Translations under genes and position numbers: made by a program | The notes under the pieces: generated by a model | The model's database searches: none | What the model saw: the letters and a program-made list of their open reading frames with translations, nothing else | What the model was told of the DNA's origin: nothing | Shown: one piece after another, positions 36,600-47,403 of the stretch | How positions within the stretch are numbered: the stretch's first letter is position 1 | Layout: every line of letters begins with the position of its first letter | From: Paracentrotus lividus | Lineage: Eukaryota; Echinodermata; Echinoidea; Camarodonta; Echinidae | NCBI GenBank assembly: GCA_940671915.1 | Contig: CALNVZ010003435.1 | Span: forward strand, 11,227,947 to 11,291,946 | Direction: 5' to 3' | Length of the DNA: 64,000 bases

Positions 36600-37645
36600 A
36601 ATGTGTAACACGTGTTACAAATTGGCCCCTGGCAGACGGTGACCATTATTTGGAGAAGAATTTGTTTTCTACTCGGTGTTAGCTTGGTATTCGTTCGTCT
36701 GAAAAGATTTAGCAAATATGGCCTAGAGAAATAATTTCTAATATACAAAAATGAACAGCGACTACTCATCCACATATTATGTCGCAGAAGAAAAACAATG
36801 GGTATGTAAGATATTACTGTTTCATGCTCACAAAACGTTTTTCCGGCTTAGAAAATTAGTTCCAGAACCGTTTAAATTGCTAGACTACCATACAGCATGC
36901 TCAGAAGTTTGCTCGATTCAAAATGCGCAACGAATGTTCTCTATCAAATTGTTTAAGTTAGTAGCGTGTTTCTTTCTTGCTAAGGAATGCGGAGCGCTTG
37001 TTACAAAATTGCCCCGTGTTAAGCATTTGTACCCGGTCTCCCCCCTACGGATACTATGTATACATCAATTCACCAGACAAGAGGTGGGTGTAGATATGCA
37101 ATTCACGAGTAGGTTCAAACTGTTTTCTCCACTCTTTAATTAACACGGCTACATTGAATACCTCGTACTATAAACTGGAGAACCAAGAATCTGGTCTATT
37201 CTTAATAGGATTAAGGGGAGACGGGGACAAATGTAACACGGGGCAATTGTAACAGATGGAGGCTCCATTCCTAGCAGAAACACGTATAGAAACTTAAACT
37301 TTGTTAAAAGGAAATAGGCGCTTTAATCGTCTCCATATGCTGTATGAAAGTGTTAGCAGAATCTTACGTTCGTGGAAACTTTCCTACAGCGGAAAAACCG
37401 TTTTTTTGAGCATACAAAGTATATTCACACATTACCTATTGTGTTTTTCTTCTGGACAAATATGTGGCATGAGCTACGGCTAGTCCATGGTCTAGTTTGT
37501 ATATGTTTAGAGAATTATGTTCTTAGGGACTATCGAATCAGTTTTTGTAAATGTTTCAACGACGAATACCGAAGCAAAGATATGAAAAAAATCCTTCTCC
37601 ATAAGAAATATGGTCACCTCTGCGCATGGGGGGCAATTGTAACCG
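36600..37645. repeat. Cluster of inverted GGGGCAATTGTAA motifs
   Basis: Two motifs read on the minus strand (about 36615-36629, diverged, and 37001-37015) and two on the plus strand (37240-37252 and 37630-37642). The middle pair, TGTTACAAAATTGCCCCGTG and TAACACGGGGCAATTGTAAC, is a 20-bp inverted match. This looks like subterminal repeats of a DNA element whose outer ends I could not define. Frames inside (36751-37143, 37372-37674) have no recognisable domain. Confidence 0.5.
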
Positions 37646-38640
37646 CTGTTATCAGTCGCGACATTTGGAGTTGAATTGAGACCTGTTTTCTGTTAAAGTA
37701 ATCCCGTAGGAATCGGTAAAGGCAGATTTCCGCTGATCAAACCACGAGAGCTATTAACTACCATCAGAGGGCGCGCGGAGCGTTTTGGAGGGTGGATGGG
37801 CTGAGCGGCCGAAGTTCGGCGTTAGGGGAGGTGTGGGGAAGGGGGGGGCTAAACAGACTAAAGCTACTCGAGCGACGACTGTATCACAAATGTATGGTAA
37901 TCTTTTCCGTTTTGTACAGACCTGTGTTCAATCTGTATTGTTCACTCGTTCGATGTGCTGACGGAGCCTCAGCTCCGTCGGCCCCCTGCAAATTACATTA
38001 ATAATAACATTCTCGCCTATCGTAGTAAGGGGAAAATTTGTTGCTTGTCTGTAATACATAAGTGATATCAATCACATAATTCGAACTTCTGTGATCAGAC
38101 ATTGAGCTAGTATTTGTTTTTTAGATGCGTTATCGTGACTGTTCTTAGACGTCTTCCGCGACAATTTAAAAAAAATAAAAATAAAAAAAATCGTCTCGAA
38201 ATTCAGGAGAGCGTCGTCGAGACGTTTCTAACTTTCTATCTGTTATGAATCCGCGGGAGAGTATGTCCTATTCTGGTCGCCATGCGGTGTTACGATTTTG
38301 TGGGCCAGGGGATAGTTGCACGAGTTTCCGTAGCGGTTCTTTGTAGTCGTACTGGTGCACACCGTGGGCCGGGGATGCAATTCCCCACCAAATTGGGAAT
38401 GATCTACACTTCGCAGGGTGGGGGCGGTGATGGTTTCTGCGAGTCGCTGTACAACTCCTTCCCCCTATCACCCAATATTTTGCGATATCAAAGAAAATAA
38501 AAAATATCATATTTATGCATATAATACTACCATTAAAATTCGTTATCATATTACACTTTTATAACATTTTTATAATTTATTTTGACAGTTTGAATATGCA
38601 AGTAATTTCTAGACGCTCAAAATCCAATATTCTTACTCTA
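37646..38640. other. Intergenic with a short GAGACG fragment
   Basis: A GC-richer patch lies at 37770-37990, and TAGACGTCTTCCGCG with CGTCGTCGAGACG at about 38145-38225 belongs to the GAGACGTCTC family. Frames on both strands at 38268-38549 overlap each other and carry no domain. Confidence 0.45.
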
Positions 38641-39555
38641 CTTTTTCAGTAATCATTATTCCCGTGTGGTACCCTGAATATCTTTATAATACTTGTAATA
38701 TCACATTTACACCGTGTAGATAATGGAAGATGTTTCCTATTCAAAAAACTCCACATGATGGGGGGTAGAGGGGGACATTCTGATGAGACCTCGTGAAATG
38801 ATAAGTTCAGGGGCAGCCGAGTTAAGCTCCACGTCGTCTGCTCATTATGGGGAAAGCTGCCTCGTAGGAGTGAGCGGAAGCAAAACTGCAAGAGCGCATA
38901 AATATATTTCATATGCCAACCACTGCGACTCTGCTGCAAATAACATGAGTGGTTTTGGAGAAAATTAATATGAATAATTTGATTATGTCGGCTCTTCATC
39001 GACAAGGTGGGAAACATCGAGTTCGATGTTTTCGCGGACGTGATCGGAGTTAAATCATCATGATACACTTCCATATACTATTTCCTGGGGACTAAAGTGC
39101 CCTTTTCACTAGTCGGGCGATAGATATAATGGATACAAATTTGAGATAATGTACCGGCTATTTGAGGAATGCCTGAAACTTTAGTGGTGTTTCAGCTCGA
39201 ACGTGTTAATTCGCGCATGCGCAGTACATCAACATATCACATGTTGGCCAGGAGGATCCGGTACGTGAGTGAATTGACACTTATGAAGCTTTGTTTGATC
39301 CAAGGAGTAAACTCATTTTGCATGTAATAGAAGATCGTAGATCAAGGTAGGCTTAACACCAACGTCCATACCAGACCTAGGTTTCGTGCTGCCATGATGC
39401 TACAAGTACCCTTGTGTCATAAATCAGGGTACTATTATTGGGATAATTTTCAGCTCGCGCTTTCACGCTCGCACAATATTGCCCTAACTGGAGGATTCGT
39501 TCCATGAATTTATTAATGTTGGATTTGCGTTATACTTGGCAATTAAGGATCTCTT
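38641..39555. other. Intergenic; one 142-codon frame not accepted
   Basis: A minus-strand frame (38646-39074) is open for 142 codons. It has no motif, no splice context and an overlapping frame on the other strand. The rest is AT-rich DNA with a GCTTTCACGCTCGC-type repeat word near 39460, also seen in the 56-58 kb spacers. Confidence 0.4.
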
Positions 39556-39580
39556 NNNNNNNNNNNNNNNNNNNNNNNNN
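39556..39580. other. Assembly gap (25 N)
   Basis: Twenty-five undetermined bases. A fixed-size filler of this kind usually marks a join of unknown true length. Confidence 1.
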
Positions 39581-41781
39581 AAACTTGGAGTCTATTTGCT
39601 CTTAGTATTATTGAGTATAGGTACAATGATCACATGAGATATAGAAGTTATTCTGCATTGATTTTGAAATTTATGTAGTAAAACTAATCTTCTTAAAAAC
39701 GAATAATGTGATGAAAAAATCAATACAAACATGTGTAAGTTGCATGGTTTACATTCAAAATCAGTGCCTATCCAAGCCAACATCTTTATATCAAAAAAAA
39801 GGGGTAAAAAACAACAAAATTACTGTCCGGGCTATTTCCACACGTAGGGAAGCCGGACCAATTTTACGATGACCTCATTATCTTGCATATTAACTGCCTC
39901 AAGCAACATATCTGAGCTACCTCAAATTTATTTGGCGGCGGAAAATTAACAGATAAAATAAAGTTGAATGATGTAGCTAAGCAATGAGAATCTTTTTCTT
40001 TTGTGATTTTATTGTTTTCATGTGCTAATTAAGCAAATGAGCTTCCCTACATCTACCCTATCTCTCTTACATGTCTTAAAGCTGGTGTATAGTTTTGGTA
40101 ACAAAAATAGAATCGGCAAAGAACCGATCAAATATAGTCTCATGCTGTCCATATTGCACTAAAAGATATATGTGAAAGATCTTGTGATATTCCTTTCATG
40201 ATTTCAGGTGAATTTCTGTCAAAATGTTTGCAAGAGACATAATGTAACGGTTGTTTTAGCCCTTTACTGCAATGCCCTCTCGCCGGAGCTTACCACATGA
40301 ACCACGATAACTCCACGATCCCTTTAAAGAGAAAGTTTAAATTTGTTATATTATGACGTCAATTGCGAGCTGATCTCCCGAGTGTTGTGAATAGATATTC
40401 CATATTTAGTTTTCCTTTTTTCGTGGCTCTTCACAATGGAATTTATCTACGTCCTAGAACCATGTATATTAACATAGGTTTGATAATATATCGACCGCAC
40501 AGGTGAAACAATTAATATTCTTCTGGGGGAAAAAAATGACCATTTATGGAATTTACATTACACAATACATAGAAGAGCAGCACGCACGTGACGTCATAGA
40601 ATCAGAACTTTGAGCATTCATACGTTCGTTATTTTGTGGTCGATTTTCTTGAAAACTTCACTCATACTTTTCTTTATTTTCCGTATAAAAAAACAAAACA
40701 AAAAAACAGTTAAATGCCAGGGTGAACTTCCCCTTTAAGCTTATGTTCTGTGTATGACGAGGTATACTGCACAGACATGGTTTGTTATTCTATACATCGA
40801 TCAGGGAAGAATAGTGGGTGTTGACTTTGCCTTTTTAGAGAAGCAGATTCCCTGGTGGTTTCAAGATGGATGAGCAAAATCTGAGAGCGCGACCTATTAC
40901 AACATTTTAAGGTGACAAGGTGACTCTTTTTTAAATCTATAATGTCAGCCATGTTGGTATTGTGCGACTGATCCTATTCTGAAAAGTAGCCCAAAACGAT
41001 CTTACCAGCTTCGAGTATTATGAAAGAACAATGTGACAAAGGGGAAAAATTATAATAGTTTGCGTATGGATCTTCCAAGATCGATACATCAAAATGTTAA
41101 ATGATTGTTAACATTTAATTTTCATAAACTCCTCCCCATATTGCCGTGCGGTATAATCCCTGGCAACAACTGATGATGTTCATCATGTTCATGGAAGAGC
41201 AAAGACGACAATCCGTTGAGAAGAAAAAAATATCACTCTCTCTCTTTCAAAGATCAGTGTTCAAATGCCTCAACATCATGATTTGTGATTAATTCCCTTA
41301 GCATTATCGGATGATATTCTTGATAGATCATTCATGATTCGTATCGTTAAATGAACTGTTGTTTGGGAGCTACGACAAACAGCATGATCACGAAAAGAAA
41401 TAATGTTCAATCTTCGACAGGAAACCCAGGCGGGCTTTACGAAAGTGCAACGGAAATACGTTGCTGGAGATTCATATCAAGAAGGAAAAAAGAATATCTT
41501 CACAAATTACTTCTCTGTATTATCACACATTCAGTGTCTCATACTTTATCGTTAAAATCTTGACCCCCCCCCCCCGTTATTTATTAACTCCTCTTTAAAC
41601 AAGGTTTAGCCTCACCGGGAATTGAGCGCTGTTCTAAAATACTCATTTTAGTGGGATTTTGCGATGTGAGATAATGATAATCTACGTTATTTGAATTTAT
41701 TTTTAATTGATATTACTTCAAGACATTTAATTTTGTAATACACATGTTATTCGAAACGTGAATTTAAAAAAAATGTACCAA
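39581..41781. other. Intergenic, no gene seen
   Basis: AT-rich background with a poly-C run at about 41564-41574. A 70-codon frame (41351-41563) has no recognisable feature. Confidence 0.55.
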
Positions 41782-41853
41782 TGGTCTATATGGGGCTCGA
41801 ACCCATGACATTCGCGTTATTAGCACGACGCTCTGCCGACTGAGTACATGACA
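41782..41853 (-). tRNA. tRNA-Ile(AAU)-like sequence, probably a pseudogene
   Basis: On the minus strand the anticodon arm and loop read GCGTCGTGCTAATAACGC, the arrangement of eukaryotic tRNA-Ile with anticodon AAT. The T arm is ATGGG-TTCGAGC-CCCAT, with good B-box spacing, and the 3' acceptor side reads ATAGACC plus A. The D arm (TACTCAGTCGGCAGA) is close to TAGCTCAGTTGGTTAGA but short of bases. The 5' acceptor side (about GTGTCAT) does not pair with the 3' side. It is therefore a decayed tRNA, a tRNA-derived repeat, or a sequence with assembly indels. Confidence 0.55.
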
Positions 41854-42109
41854 CGCTCGCTATCGATCTTATGAGATAATTAATGAATTAACAGATTAGA
41901 TGATAAAGTAAACAAAGGCCTCGATTTAGATTGAACCAGGACCAACTACCCATTATTACATCAGAACTCAATACGCATTTGATTGTAAAGTTAATTTTTA
42001 AATCCTGTTAGATAAATTTGGAGTTTGGATAGATTGCCTATATTTGATTTCAAAGAAAACTAAGTTTGAGGAAAGCAACCGTTTTTTTGTTATCGTCACA
42101 TGTTATATT

Positions 42110-42262
42110 CTTCGTAAGAGTTTACGCCGTTGGATTTAAATAGACAAATAATTTTATTCATATGTCTTCCAACGGTAACATGTTTGATATAAGCACACGC
42201 AACTGTGTGTGATAAATTTGAAACCAGACAGTCTATGAAAAAAAAATCATAGCTGCCGGGCG
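42110..42262 (-). repeat. Inverted partial unit at left edge of the tRNA-like array
   Basis: Reading the minus strand from 42262 gives CCCGGCAGCTATGA with a T-run, then TCTGGTTTCAAATTTATCAC, GTTGCGTGTGCTTATATC, CATGTTACCGTTGGA and GTAAACTC. This is the spacer of the tandem units to the right, in the opposite orientation. The array therefore begins at a head-to-head junction within or just after the tRNA-like 3' end. Confidence 0.75.
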
Positions 42263-44165
42263 TGATTCGGATTATTAAATATTAAATCATATATTTACCA
42301 ACATGGTTACCTTGGAGCATATGAATAAAATATTGTCTATAATATCCCAACCCGTGTAAATCATTACGTTGGATATTCAATTGATTGGGATAGTTTAACC
42401 TTCAACCTCCAAGGCATCTCCGGTGGTCTACCCTGGTATATGACCATGGTTCTGGCAATCCACAGGTCGTGGTTCGAATCTCCGCCCGGCGCCTATGATT
42501 TTTTTCATAGCTGTTGGTTTCAAATTCACAGCAGTTGCGTGTATACAACATGGTACGTTGAGACTATGATAAATTATTGCATTTAATATTTCCTCGACAC
42601 GGGGCGGTAAACTCAGTTCTAGTTTGATATTCATGTATATGGATAGTCTTTGATACCTTCAACCGCCAAGGAACTCCGGTGTCTGCCGGTTAATGACAGT
42701 GGGTCTAGCAATCCCACCTTCGTGGGTCGAAATCCCCGCCCGGGCAGCCTATGATTTTTTTATAGCTGTCTGGTTCAATATTTATCACACAGCATTGCGT
42801 GTGCTCTTACCAACATGGTTACGTTTGAGAGAATTAAATAAAAGTTATTTCGTTATTTAATACCCAACGGCGCCGAACTCATTTAGTCTTGATATTCATG
42901 TTTAGGTATGTTTGCAACCTTCACCGTCCAAGGGCACTCCGTGGTCTAGGCGGTAAGACAGTGGTTCTAGCAATCCACATGGGTCGTGGGTTCGAATCCC
43001 GCATCCGGCAGCCTATTGATTTTTTCATGCTTGTTGGTTTCAAATTTATCACCAGCAGTTGCGTGCTTTTATACCAACTTGTTAGTTGAGTAACTATGAA
43101 TAAAATTATTTCTATTTAATATCCCAACGCCGACTAAACACCATTTACGTTTGATATTCATGTATATTGGCGATAGTTTGAACCTTCACCGCCAGGCACT
43201 CCGGTGGTCTAGCGGTTAGACGTTCTGCTGATCCACAGTCGTGGTTTCGATCCCGCCCGGGCCAGCTATGATTTTTTTCATAGCTGTCTGTTTCAAATTT
43301 ATCACACAGCAGCTTGCGTGTGCTTATACCACATGGTTACCGTTGGAGACATATGAATAAATTACTTTGTCTATTTAATATCTCAACGGCCCGTAACTCA
43401 TTTACGTTTATATTTGATTATGGGATAGTTTGAACTCTTCACCGCTCAAGGGCATCCGGTGAGTCTACCGGTCAATGACCATGTCTAGCAATCCACAGGT
43501 TTGCGTGTCCAATCCCGCGCCGGGCTAGCCTCATGTATTTTTCGACTAGCTGTTCGTTGTCAAAATTTATCACACAGCAGTTGCGTGTGCGTTACCAACA
43601 TGTGTTTACGTTTGGCAGATCATAATGAATAAAATTATTTGCTCTATTTAATATCCAACGGCCTAAACTCATCTTTACGTTTGATATTCATGTATATGTG
43701 TGATAGTATTTAACCTTCACCGCCAAGGGCACTCCGGTGGTCTAGCGTAATGACAGTTGTCTAGCATCCCAGTTCGTGGGTTCGAATCCCGCCCGAGCAG
43801 CTATGATTTTTTCATAGCTTCTGGTTTTTCAAAATTTATTCACACAGCAGTTTGCGTTGTCTATACCACACTGGTTACCGTTGGAGACATATGAATAATA
43901 ATTTGTCTAGTTATATCCCAACGGCCTAAACTCATTACGTTTGATATTCATGTATATTGTGAATAGTTTGAACCTCCACCGCCAAGGCACCCGGTGCTTA
44001 GCGGTAATGACAGTGTTCTACAATCACAGGATCAGTGGTTCAAAATCCGCCCGGCAGCCTTGATTATTTCATAGCTCGTCTAGGCAAATTTATCACACAG
44101 CAGTTGCGTGTGCTTATACCAACATGGTTACCGTTGGAGACATATGAATAAAATTATTTGTCTAT
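42263..44165 (+). repeat. Tandem array of ~260-bp units with tRNA-like blocks
   Basis: Seven units carry a tRNA-like block beginning near 42413, 42670, 42931, 43195, 43450, 43726 and 43984 (spacing 255-276 bp). Each block has an A-box-like GGTGGTCTAGCGGTTA and a B box GGTTCGAATCC at tRNA-like spacing. CCGCCCGGGCAGCCTATGA follows, then a T-run of about six or seven, as at a Pol III terminator. The acceptor stem pairs only partly (CCGG side) and the anticodon loop around TTCTAGCAA is not canonical, so the amino-acid identity is open and a tRNA-derived repeat is possible. Spacers share GTTGCGTGTGCTTATACC and ATGAATAAAATTATTTGTC. Units differ mostly by single-base insertions and deletions, as in unpolished long-read sequence. 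Confidence 0.8.
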
Positions 44166-45294
44166 GTTATATCTTTGTTTATCATTCTTCGCTTTTAAAG
44201 ATACATTTAAAAAGGGAAAGTAATCATCTTGGTAAGGACGGTAGGGGAAGAGTTCTTGACTTATTATAGTATTTTCTTCTTTCAAATAATTAATTATTTT
44301 TCTTATGGTGCTGGTCTGGGGTTTTCCTTGCTGATAAATTTAGTGTTTTTGCTTCGAATATTCGGCATTGACGAAGGTAAAACAAGCACAGACAATAATT
44401 CGATCTTCGCCGATTGAAGACATTTATTTCCTTTCTTTTTTACCACTATGCTCATCCCGCCCTGTATTTTACACTCAGCTTTTCTTTTTGTCTGCACCGC
44501 TCTCTCTCTCTCTCTCCCCCTCTCTCTCTCTCCCCCTCTCTCCCTCCCCTCTCTCTCTCTCTCTCTCGCTCTCTCCCTCCATCCTTCCCGCCATCCCTCC
44601 CCCTCTCTCTCTCCCCTCAAATCGCTCTCTCCCTGTCCCTCCTCTTTGAGTGCTGCTAATGTAGAGGGAGATAGAGACGAATTGAGTGCTAACGCTGAAT
44701 TCATCCATTTTTGTGGGGGATTTAATCGTTTCCGAAGCACGGTCTGCCAATAGAATTTCACCCTTGTTTGGTTCAGGATAGTCATTGTGTAATGAAGCTA
44801 AAAACAAAGTTCCTCAAATCTTGAATCGAATGTCGCTTTTCCGATAGTGTATTCTTTTTCGGCCAAAATAGACCCTGATTATTCTAATCAATACCAAATG
44901 CATTGGGATTTAATCAAAAGTTTATGTCCTTGAATTTATCTATTTTAACACATAAGGAAGATTAAATCATTATTTAAGCCCGAACAGCGTCTAAACGTAG
45001 ACGATAGAGAATATGAACATCCAAATCTTTTCTTTTTTTCTTTTTTTTTTTTGTGTTTGCCATATATGCCAATCATAGATTGCTAATTTTCTTTCAGAAT
45101 GATGAACTGATGATAATTCGAAAAAAGGACAATTCAGAGAAGTCCCAAAGAAGAAATTTAAATTGTATTTTTGTAAATTTGCAGAATAGAGGTAGGCATG
45201 GGCGAAATCTTCTCTCAACGCATTTCTAGAGATGCCCAATAAAGGACAATGGCCAGGGGTTTAAAAAAAAAATTAAATTAAATAAAAAATAAAA

Positions 45295-45299
<5 letters not shown>
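44166..45299. other. Intergenic with a CT-rich tract
   Basis: A long (CT)n/(CCCTCT)n tract occupies about 44501-44640; it opens overlapping Ser/Leu/Pro-rich frames on + and Arg/Glu-rich frames on -, none of which I take as genes. The rest is AT-rich. Confidence 0.65.

Positions 45300-45338
<39 letters not shown>
45300..45338. repeat. (GA)n microsatellite
   Basis: About 19 GA dinucleotides. Confidence 0.95.
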
Positions 45339-45341
<3 letters not shown>

Positions 45342-45388
45342 ACGTACCCAAAATAAAATAAATATGCCCAGTCACTGTTTATGATATA

Positions 45389-46282
45389 GGGTACATGCAG
45401 ATAATAAGCTCATTTGCCTAATTTGCATAAAATTAAAAAATATGACACGCAGTTTAATCTTTCTTTATATGAATCAATAACTACTGCTCTAACTTTTATT
45501 GTGAAGAAAAACAATTATCACCAACCCCCCGCCCCCTGTCTGCAATATTCAAATGTTGACGTCATCATCAAAGTGCCCATTTTACCTGCATGTGCAGGTA
45601 ATAAGGGCACATGTATTTAATGTATTTTTTAAAAACTACAATGACTCTACTATGTCTGGAATTTGCTTAAAATGTTGAAAATCGTTAACTTTAAGATATC
45701 ATTTGAAATTATAAGACCCTTCAGTAAATACTTTGACTATAATATTTCATTGTTTTGTATTTTGTATATTATTTCTTTTTTTGATATCATTTAAATACTA
45801 TTTTCATTGTATAAATCAATGTAGGCCTACAATAAGTTATTTATATTAATCATATACTGTGAATATACTAAAAAAAAAATCGTAGCAAAGAAATTGATGT
45901 CTCATCCCAATACTAAGTACGGCCCATATTGACCTGTACACGCTAGTATGGTCAAAATGAAACTATAAGCTTACTAAATATACAAACAATATTATTGAGG
46001 TTACCCCCTCAAACACCTTTTCACCATCACATTCTGTGAAATATCAAATTTTACATCAGGGTAAAAAAATGCCGTAAGTTTTACCTACCTTGTTGGTTTT
46101 CAGCAATTTTCTCGGAGAAATTTCGGCATCAGATGCTCTCACGATGATGGATTTTCGTATACATTTCATATGAACAACATTGTGGCGCTCACACCGGTCA
46201 CCGGTCACCGGTCGACGGTCACGACATGATTTGCCTCAGGTGGCCTGTATTACCTGCTGGCCCATATTACCGGCATGTACCC
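45389..46282. mobile_element. TIR element, copy B (partner of 1449-2432)
   Basis: It starts GGGTACATGCAGATAATAAG and ends CCGGCATGTACCC, flanked by TA on both sides (45387-45388, 46283-46284). Internal order matches copy A: CTCATTTGCCTAATTTGCAT, the palindromic ACCTGCATGTGCAGGTAATA region, GTGAAATATCAAATTTTACA and the CACCGGT tandem. It is about 90 bp shorter, mainly from loss of text around the CATATTACCTGAACTAATGG region of copy A. No coding frame. Confidence 0.8.
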
Positions 46283-46666
46283 TATATATTTTTTTTTCCA
46301 ATGGCGGATTTTTTTTTTTTCAACTTAAACGGCTACTGCCCTCTTTATCAATTTCAAATCCTGAACCCGCCTTTGTCATGTTTGTATTTACTCATCAAAT
46401 CGTAGGCCTACATTTCCTTCTCACCACTCAACTCACATGCGAATGCGCATGCGCTAACACCATTACGTACTGACGACAAAGTCTCATCTTGGGTAGATCT
46501 GAATGTATTCAAAACACCAAAATTGGTGGATTTTCGAGCAAAACATTCGCGCTGTCACAAATTTCGTAGAAGCAGAATTATTTACAATGATACACATGTA
46601 CATTCAAATGATTATAGTTAACATGGAAGCTCCTTAACACTCATTTGGCCGTCAACAGGTTCGTAA

Positions 46667-46762
46667 GGGTGGTATCTCACTTCACGGAAACTACTTTGAA
46701 ACAACTTTGAGACGGATTTCGGAGACGTCGCGGAGACGTTTCCGCGAAGTGAGATACCACCC
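46667..46762. mobile_element. 96-bp MITE with TAA target duplication
   Basis: Termini are GGGTGGTATCTCACTTCACG on the left and the inverse of GGGTGGTATCTCACTTCGCG on the right, each preceded or followed by TAA. A 3-bp TWA target site is the habit of PIF/Harbinger elements, which is the basis for that tentative assignment. The short interior has GGAGACGTCGCGGAGACG. This is the best-preserved member of the GAGACGTCTC family in the window. Confidence 0.8.
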
Positions 46763-46859
46763 TAACAAACGGGTGGAAAACGAACAAAGAGAATAAGGGA
46801 TTAGGGTTCGGAGAAACCAAAGCTCACAACCGATTATTAGTCGATCATCCAATGTCTGT

Positions 46860-47080
46860 TCATCAATGTCCAGGATATTTCCAGGTATGCATGTGAAATC
46901 TGTTGAGATCAAGGACGTTACCTCTTTATTAAACTCTTACCAGTTATCTGCTTTCTGGCTCTTGGGTCTGATCAGCATTAATGCCCCAGATATTCCCCAG
47001 GTATGTTTCATTATGTTGTGAACTAGTAGGACGTTAGCTTTGTGTTAAGAGCTAACCTCTATCTGGCTCTTAATAAAAAG
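46860..47080. repeat. Diverged direct duplication (~125 bp)
   Basis: GATATTTCCAGGTATGCATG with GGACGTTA...CTCTTACC...CTGGCTCTT recurs as GATATTCCCCAGGTATGTTT with GGACGTTA...AGCTAACC...CTGGCTCTT. The donor-like site near 46932 falls in this repeat and is not taken as an exon edge. Confidence 0.5.
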
Positions 47081-47350
47081 GGTAAATAAAGTACTGACCT
47101 CATTCCCATGACAAGTAGCATCAGTCTTAGTCGTTATATTTAATCTTCCTTATTAAATTCCTTATTCCTCCCTCTCTCTCTCTCTCTCTCTCTCTTTTGT
47201 CGGATAAGCTGTCTCTGACTTATGGAAAGAGAAGCGCTATAATATGATGTTTGGCCTATGTTAAGTGACATCCAAATTCACTTTCGCTAAAGAAAATAAA
47301 TACATTTTGTGAAACTACAATCGATTGTATTTTGACAATTAAACACTTAC

Positions 47351-47403
47351 CTATATGCATTGCTGTTCTGCGTCAATTCATTAGCACTCTTGTAGATGAT
47401 ATC
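47351..47403 (-). CDS. Candidate 53-nt internal coding exon, gene unknown
   Basis: On the minus strand a pyrimidine-rich acceptor (TTTTCTTACTCTTTCTTAG) precedes 53 bases that end TATAG and run into a consensus donor, GTAAGTGTTT. Only one of the three frames is open; it reads DIIYKSANELTQNSNAY and leaves two bases (AG) for the next codon, so the exon would shift phase. I do not recognise the protein. No matching neighbouring exon was found in the window, so any gene would have long introns or partners outside it. Such spots also arise by chance in AT-rich DNA; the joint quality of both splice sites is the only support. Confidence 0.35.

Noticed and set aside
36751..37143. 130-codon + frame as a gene
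   Set aside because: It sits between inverted GGGGCAATTGTAA motifs, lacks any family resemblance and is probably inside an element.
38646..39074. 142-codon minus-strand frame as a gene
   Set aside because: No domain, an overlapping opposite frame and no transcription or splice signal that I can see. It may be chance.
42263..44165. CRISPR array
   Set aside because: Unit size (~260 bp) and the Pol III boxes do not fit CRISPR, and the sequence is clearly eukaryotic.
44303..44807. Arg/Glu-rich minus frames and Ser/Leu-rich plus frames
   Set aside because: They are translations of the CT/GA tract at 44501-44640.
46932..46965. Minus-strand donor CTGGTAAGAG as an exon edge
   Set aside because: The site belongs to a diverged direct duplication and has no convincing acceptor.
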